DNA of 9,147 nt from JTS-RE94 sp041750795. GTDB lineage: Bacteria; Planctomycetota; Planctomycetia; Pirellulales; PALSA-1355. Below are positions 6,998 to 9,147 of this stretch, in pieces. The notes beneath the pieces are model-generated. The model was given only the letters and a program-made list of their open reading frames with translations, was not told the DNA's origin and ran no database searches. The stretch is from assembly GCA_041750795.1 (NCBI GenBank), contig JBGSYQ010000578.1, positions 1-9,147 on the forward strand, in the 5' to 3' direction. Position 1 is the stretch's first letter. The number at the start of each line of letters is the position of its first letter. Made by a program: the position numbers and the translations under genes.

Positions 6998-8374
6998 TCA
7001 AAACAGTTCGTGTATTTCGTGCTTGCCCGAGTCGACCAAGGGGAACGGGCGCCCTTGGGGACCGGGGAGTTGGGTTTCCAAGTCGAGCCCCAGGCTGCGA
7101 TAGATCGTGGCTACGACCTCCGATGGATCGATGGGCCGCTCGGCCGGCACGCCGCCGATCGGGTCGCTGCGTCCCACGACGCGGCCCCCCTGCACGCCGC
7201 CGCCGGCGAAATAGATCGTCCAGCATTGCGGCCAGTGATCGCGCCCGCCCGCTGGGTTCACGCGCGGCGTGCGCCCGAACTCGGCCAGGTTGCACACCAG
7301 CGTATTGGCCAGCATGCCGCGCTGGTGCAGGTCTTCCAGCAGGGCCGAATACGCCTGATCGTACATCGGCGCCACGATGTTCTTCATGCCTTCGATCGAC
7401 GTGAACGGATTCGAGCCGTGAATGTCCCAGGTGATTTCGTTGAACACGGTGAGGAAGGTGTTGACCGTGACGAAGCGGACGCCGGCTTCGATCAAACGCC
7501 GCGACAGCAGGCAACATTGCCCAAAGCGGTTCATGCCGTAGCGCTCTCGCACTGCGGTCGGTTCTTTCGACAAGTCAAACGCGGCGCGAGCCTGCTCGCT
7601 GGTCATCATGCGGAACGCCGCTTCGAAGTTGCTGTCTAACAGCCGGGCGTTGTCGCTGGCCTCGAAGTTATTGACCGTCTCTTCGACGATCGACCGCAGC
7701 TTGCGCCGCCGCGCCAGCCGCACTTCGCCGATTTCGGGCGGAGGCAGCAGATCGGGCACTTTGAAGTTTTCTTGCGAGGGATCCGCCATCAGCGCAAATG
7801 GATCGTGTGCCTTGCCCAAAAAGCCGGCGTCCTGGCCGTGCGGCAAGTTGCCGCCGGTCGGTCCCATCGGCTCGGGCAGGACCACGTGCGCCGGCAAGTC
7901 GCTTTTGCGCCCGCGGAGGAAGGCCAGCGCGCAGCCGACGTGGGGCGTGTTGATGCCGCCGGTGAACAGCCGGCCGGTTTGCATCATCTGGTGGCCCGTG
8001 TCGTGCACGGCCGCGCCGGTATGATAGCAACTGCGCACCAGCGAGAACTTGTCGGCGTGCTTGGCGTGCAGCGGCAGGATTTCCGAAATCTGGATGCCCG
8101 GCACGTTGGTGTCGATTGGCTTGAACGGCCCGCGGATTTCGACCGGGGCGTCGGGCTTCATGTCGAACGTGTCGAGTTGGCTGGGCGCGCCGAGATTGAA
8201 GATCATGATCACGCTTTTTTCATCGTGATCCTTGGCCACGGCCCCTTGCGCCTGAGCCGCCAGCAGGTCGGGCAGGGACAGGCCGATGGCCCCCAGTGTG
8301 CCCACCTGCAGGAAATCGCGACGCGAAATGCCGTCGCACGTATGAGCCTGTCCTCGGCCGGAAAGATGGAGCAT
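6998..8374 (-). CDS. DUF1501 protein, Tat-exported, sulfatase/alkaline phosphatase-like fold family
   Basis: A 458-residue protein of the DUF1501 family, which belongs to the alkaline phosphatase/sulfatase superfamily by fold; substrate and catalysis are not established. The twin-arginine motif SRRDFLQVG (17-25) is followed by a hydrophobic stretch ending LLAAQAQGA (37-45), so export of the folded protein by Tat is likely. Family motifs are complete: GAPSQLDTFDMKPDAP (62-77), HTGAAVHDTGHQMMQTGR (118-135), TWDIHG (315-320), and LAEFGRTPRVN followed by GRDHW (363-381). The conserved Asp and His residues in these motifs are plausible metal ligands; this is inference from the superfamily. Length is normal. 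The ATG at 8374 is preceded by GGAGG (8387-8391) with a long 12-base spacer. The gene is first in the presumed operon. DUF1501 genes are typically found next to DUF1549/DUF1553 genes in planctomycetes, which fits the next gene here. Confidence 0.94.
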   Translation of the reverse strand: MLHLSGRGQAHTCDGISRRDFLQVGTLGAIGLSLPDLLAAQAQGAVAKDHDEKSVIMIFNLGAPSQLDTFDMKPDAPVEIRGPFKPIDTNVPGIQISEILPLHAKHADKFSLVRSCYHTGAAVHDTGHQMMQTGRLFTGGINTPHVGCALAFLRGRKSDLPAHVVLPEPMGPTGGNLPHGQDAGFLGKAHDPFALMADPSQENFKVPDLLPPPEIGEVRLARRRKLRSIVEETVNNFEASDNARLLDSNFEAAFRMMTSEQARAAFDLSKEPTAVRERYGMNRFGQCCLLSRRLIEAGVRFVTVNTFLTVFNEITWDIHGSNPFTSIEGMKNIVAPMYDQAYSALLEDLHQRGMLANTLVCNLAEFGRTPRVNPAGGRDHWPQCWTIYFAGGGVQGGRVVGRSDPIGGVPAERPIDPSEVVATIYRSLGLDLETQLPGPQGRPFPLVDSGKHEIHELF

Positions 8375-8386
8375 GGCGGGCTGTCG

Positions 8387-8391
8387 CCTCC
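8387..8391 (-). promoter_or_regulatory. Possible Shine-Dalgarno site of the DUF1501 gene
   Basis: On the minus strand the sequence reads GGAGG, 12 bases before the ATG at 8374. The motif is strong but the spacing is longer than usual. No in-frame alternative start closer to it was identified, and the Tat motif needs the chosen start or one only slightly shorter. Confidence 0.4.
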
Positions 8392-8431
8392 AGATGGCGG
8401 GCGGGGAGTGACGCGCACGGCAAGAAACGCA

Positions 8432-8450
8432 CGTGTGAGCCTAACACACG
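8432..8450. promoter_or_regulatory. Spaced palindrome, possible operator upstream of DUF1501
   Basis: CGTGTG (8432-8437) and CACACG (8445-8450) are perfect inverted copies separated by 7 bases. The pair lies 57 bases or more before the DUF1501 start and covers the weak -10 candidate at 8438-8443, where a dimeric repressor could block transcription. Six-base arms can occur by chance, so this is only a candidate. Confidence 0.3.
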
Positions 8451-8466
8451 CCACGCGCAAGATCAA
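8438..8466 (-). promoter_or_regulatory. Weak promoter candidate for the DUF1501-cytochrome operon
   Basis: On the minus strand TTGATC (8461-8466, 4 of 6 consensus) and TAGGCT (8438-8443, 3 of 6 consensus) are separated by exactly 17 bases. Transcription would start near 8431, giving a leader of roughly 57 bases. The match is poor on its own; the right spacing and the location in the only sizeable gap before the operon are what support it. Another sigma factor could equally be used. Confidence 0.25.
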
Positions 8467-8490
8467 CTAGCCGTGGCAGTTAAGATACGT

Positions 8491-8511
8491 CGGCCCGAAT
8501 CGCACGGGCCG
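8491..8511 (-). terminator. GC-rich hairpin after the glycosyltransferase-like gene
   Basis: CGGCCCG (8491-8497) and CGGGCCG (8505-8511) form a perfect 7-base-pair stem with a 7-base loop, 37 bases after the stop of the upstream gene. No U-run follows the stem on the minus strand (the next bases are ACGTATCTTA), so it is not a standard intrinsic terminator. It could slow polymerase or protect the mRNA 3' end. Confidence 0.35.
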
Positions 8512-8547
8512 CCGCTCAACGTGCAGAAACGGGTTGGGCGAGAGTGC

Positions 8548-9147
8548 TTACAGCGGCAGCTTCCCGTCGCCGTCCGCCTTCGGCTTGCGGGCCGTGGCTG
8601 CCGCCTCGCGTCCCAGCAACAGCACGTGGCCCTTTTGCAGGAACCGCGGCCGCTTGTCGAGCACGGCGATGCCCGGCGGCAGCGCGCTGTCCAGCCGCTC
8701 GATGCGCTCGTTGGTGGTGATCAGAAACGCCGACTTCGGATGGGCGGCGAAGAAGGCCGTCACGTCTTCCGGCCCGTGCAGCGTTTCGATCCTACGATCG
8801 GTGTAGAACACGAAGCTGGGACGGAAGAAGTGGAACGAGCCGATCACCGACTGCTCTCCCGGCGGCGTCGCTCGTGCAATGGCCTCTGCCAACGGCGGGC
8901 TGATCTGATAGCGATCGACCCGGGCCGCGCCGTAGCCGAACATCGCCACCGCCAGCAGCACGCCCATGGTCGACATGGTCCAGGCGGCGGCGCGCGAGTG
9001 GCCGCGCTCGCAACAGACCAGACCAATGACCGCGGCCGTCAACGGAATCAATCCCACGAGCGCCAACGTCCAATCGTCGTTCAGAAAAGCATGCGCTACG
9101 ATCGGCAGCGCCACCAGCATGCCAACGCCCGCCAGCGCCACCGTGCC
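8548..9147 (-). CDS. C-terminal part of a membrane protein resembling ArnT/PMT-like glycosyltransferases, start outside window
   Basis: The open frame runs in from the right edge and ends with TAA at 8548-8550, giving 199 residues of the C-terminus. Three predicted membrane segments (about residues 1-22, 25-46 and 52-75 of the visible part) are followed by a soluble domain of about 120 residues. This layout, and the phrases PLAEAIAR, GSFHFFRPSFVFYTDRRI and LPPGIAVLDKRPRFLQKG, resemble the C-terminal end of planctomycete family-39/83 glycosyltransferases, which transfer a sugar from a polyprenyl-phosphate donor in the membrane. The catalytic N-terminal loop is not in the window, so activity and substrate cannot be judged. 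A GTG at 9141 is in frame but is probably internal, since the frame stays open to the edge and the fragment alone would lack the catalytic part. It is separated from the DUF1501 gene by 173 bases and is probably not part of that operon. Confidence 0.7.
   Translation of the reverse strand, partial: GTVALAGVGMLVALPIVAHAFLNDDWTLALVGLIPLTAAVIGLVCCERGHSRAAAWTMSTMGVLLAVAMFGYGAARVDRYQISPPLAEAIARATPPGEQSVIGSFHFFRPSFVFYTDRRIETLHGPEDVTAFFAAHPKSAFLITTNERIERLDSALPPGIAVLDKRPRFLQKGHVLLLGREAAATARKPKADGDGKLPL

Overview
The window looks like chromosomal DNA of a planctomycete, probably of the Pirellulales type. The evidence is high GC content and three adjacent genes from families that are strongly expanded in planctomycetes: DUF1501, PSCyt2/PSD1 (DUF1549/DUF1553) and PSCyt1-type cytochrome c fused to WD40 and PPC domains. 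All five recognisable genes lie on the minus strand, so transcription runs from the right end of the window to the left. I see no RNA genes, mobile elements, CRISPR arrays or long repeats.

In transcription order the layout is as follows. (1) 9147-8548 is the C-terminal third or so of a membrane protein that resembles the end of an ArnT/PMT-like (family 39/83) glycosyltransferase; its start lies outside the window. (2) An intergenic stretch of 173 bases holds a GC-rich hairpin, a weak promoter candidate and a spaced palindrome. (3) 8374-6998 encodes a Tat-exported DUF1501 protein. (4) 6909-4471 encodes a Sec-exported protein with two Ig-like domains, an atypical CX4CH haem-like motif, a CXXCH motif, and DUF1549 and DUF1553. 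(5) Eighteen bases further on, 4452-874 encodes a 1192-residue secreted protein with a class-I cytochrome c domain, a seven-bladed WD40 propeller and two PPC-like domains, the second split by a Cys-containing insertion. (6) 749-1 encodes the N-terminal 249 residues of the FAD-binding subunit of a xanthine-dehydrogenase-like molybdenum hydroxylase, preceded by its own good sigma70-like promoter and a strong ribosome binding site.

Genes 3 to 5 probably form one operon (gaps of 88 and 18 bases, same strand) for an exported set: one predicted alkaline-phosphatase-superfamily protein and two proteins with c-type haem motifs. The biochemical job of these planctomycete families is not established, so what the set does is open; the domain content suggests an extracytoplasmic redox and/or polymer-processing assembly. 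The molybdenum hydroxylase gene is a separate cytoplasmic unit whose partner subunits would lie beyond the left edge. The most noteworthy items are the multidomain cytochrome-propeller protein, the CX4CH motif, the insertion in the second PPC domain, and the two candidate promoter regions that appear to delimit the operon.
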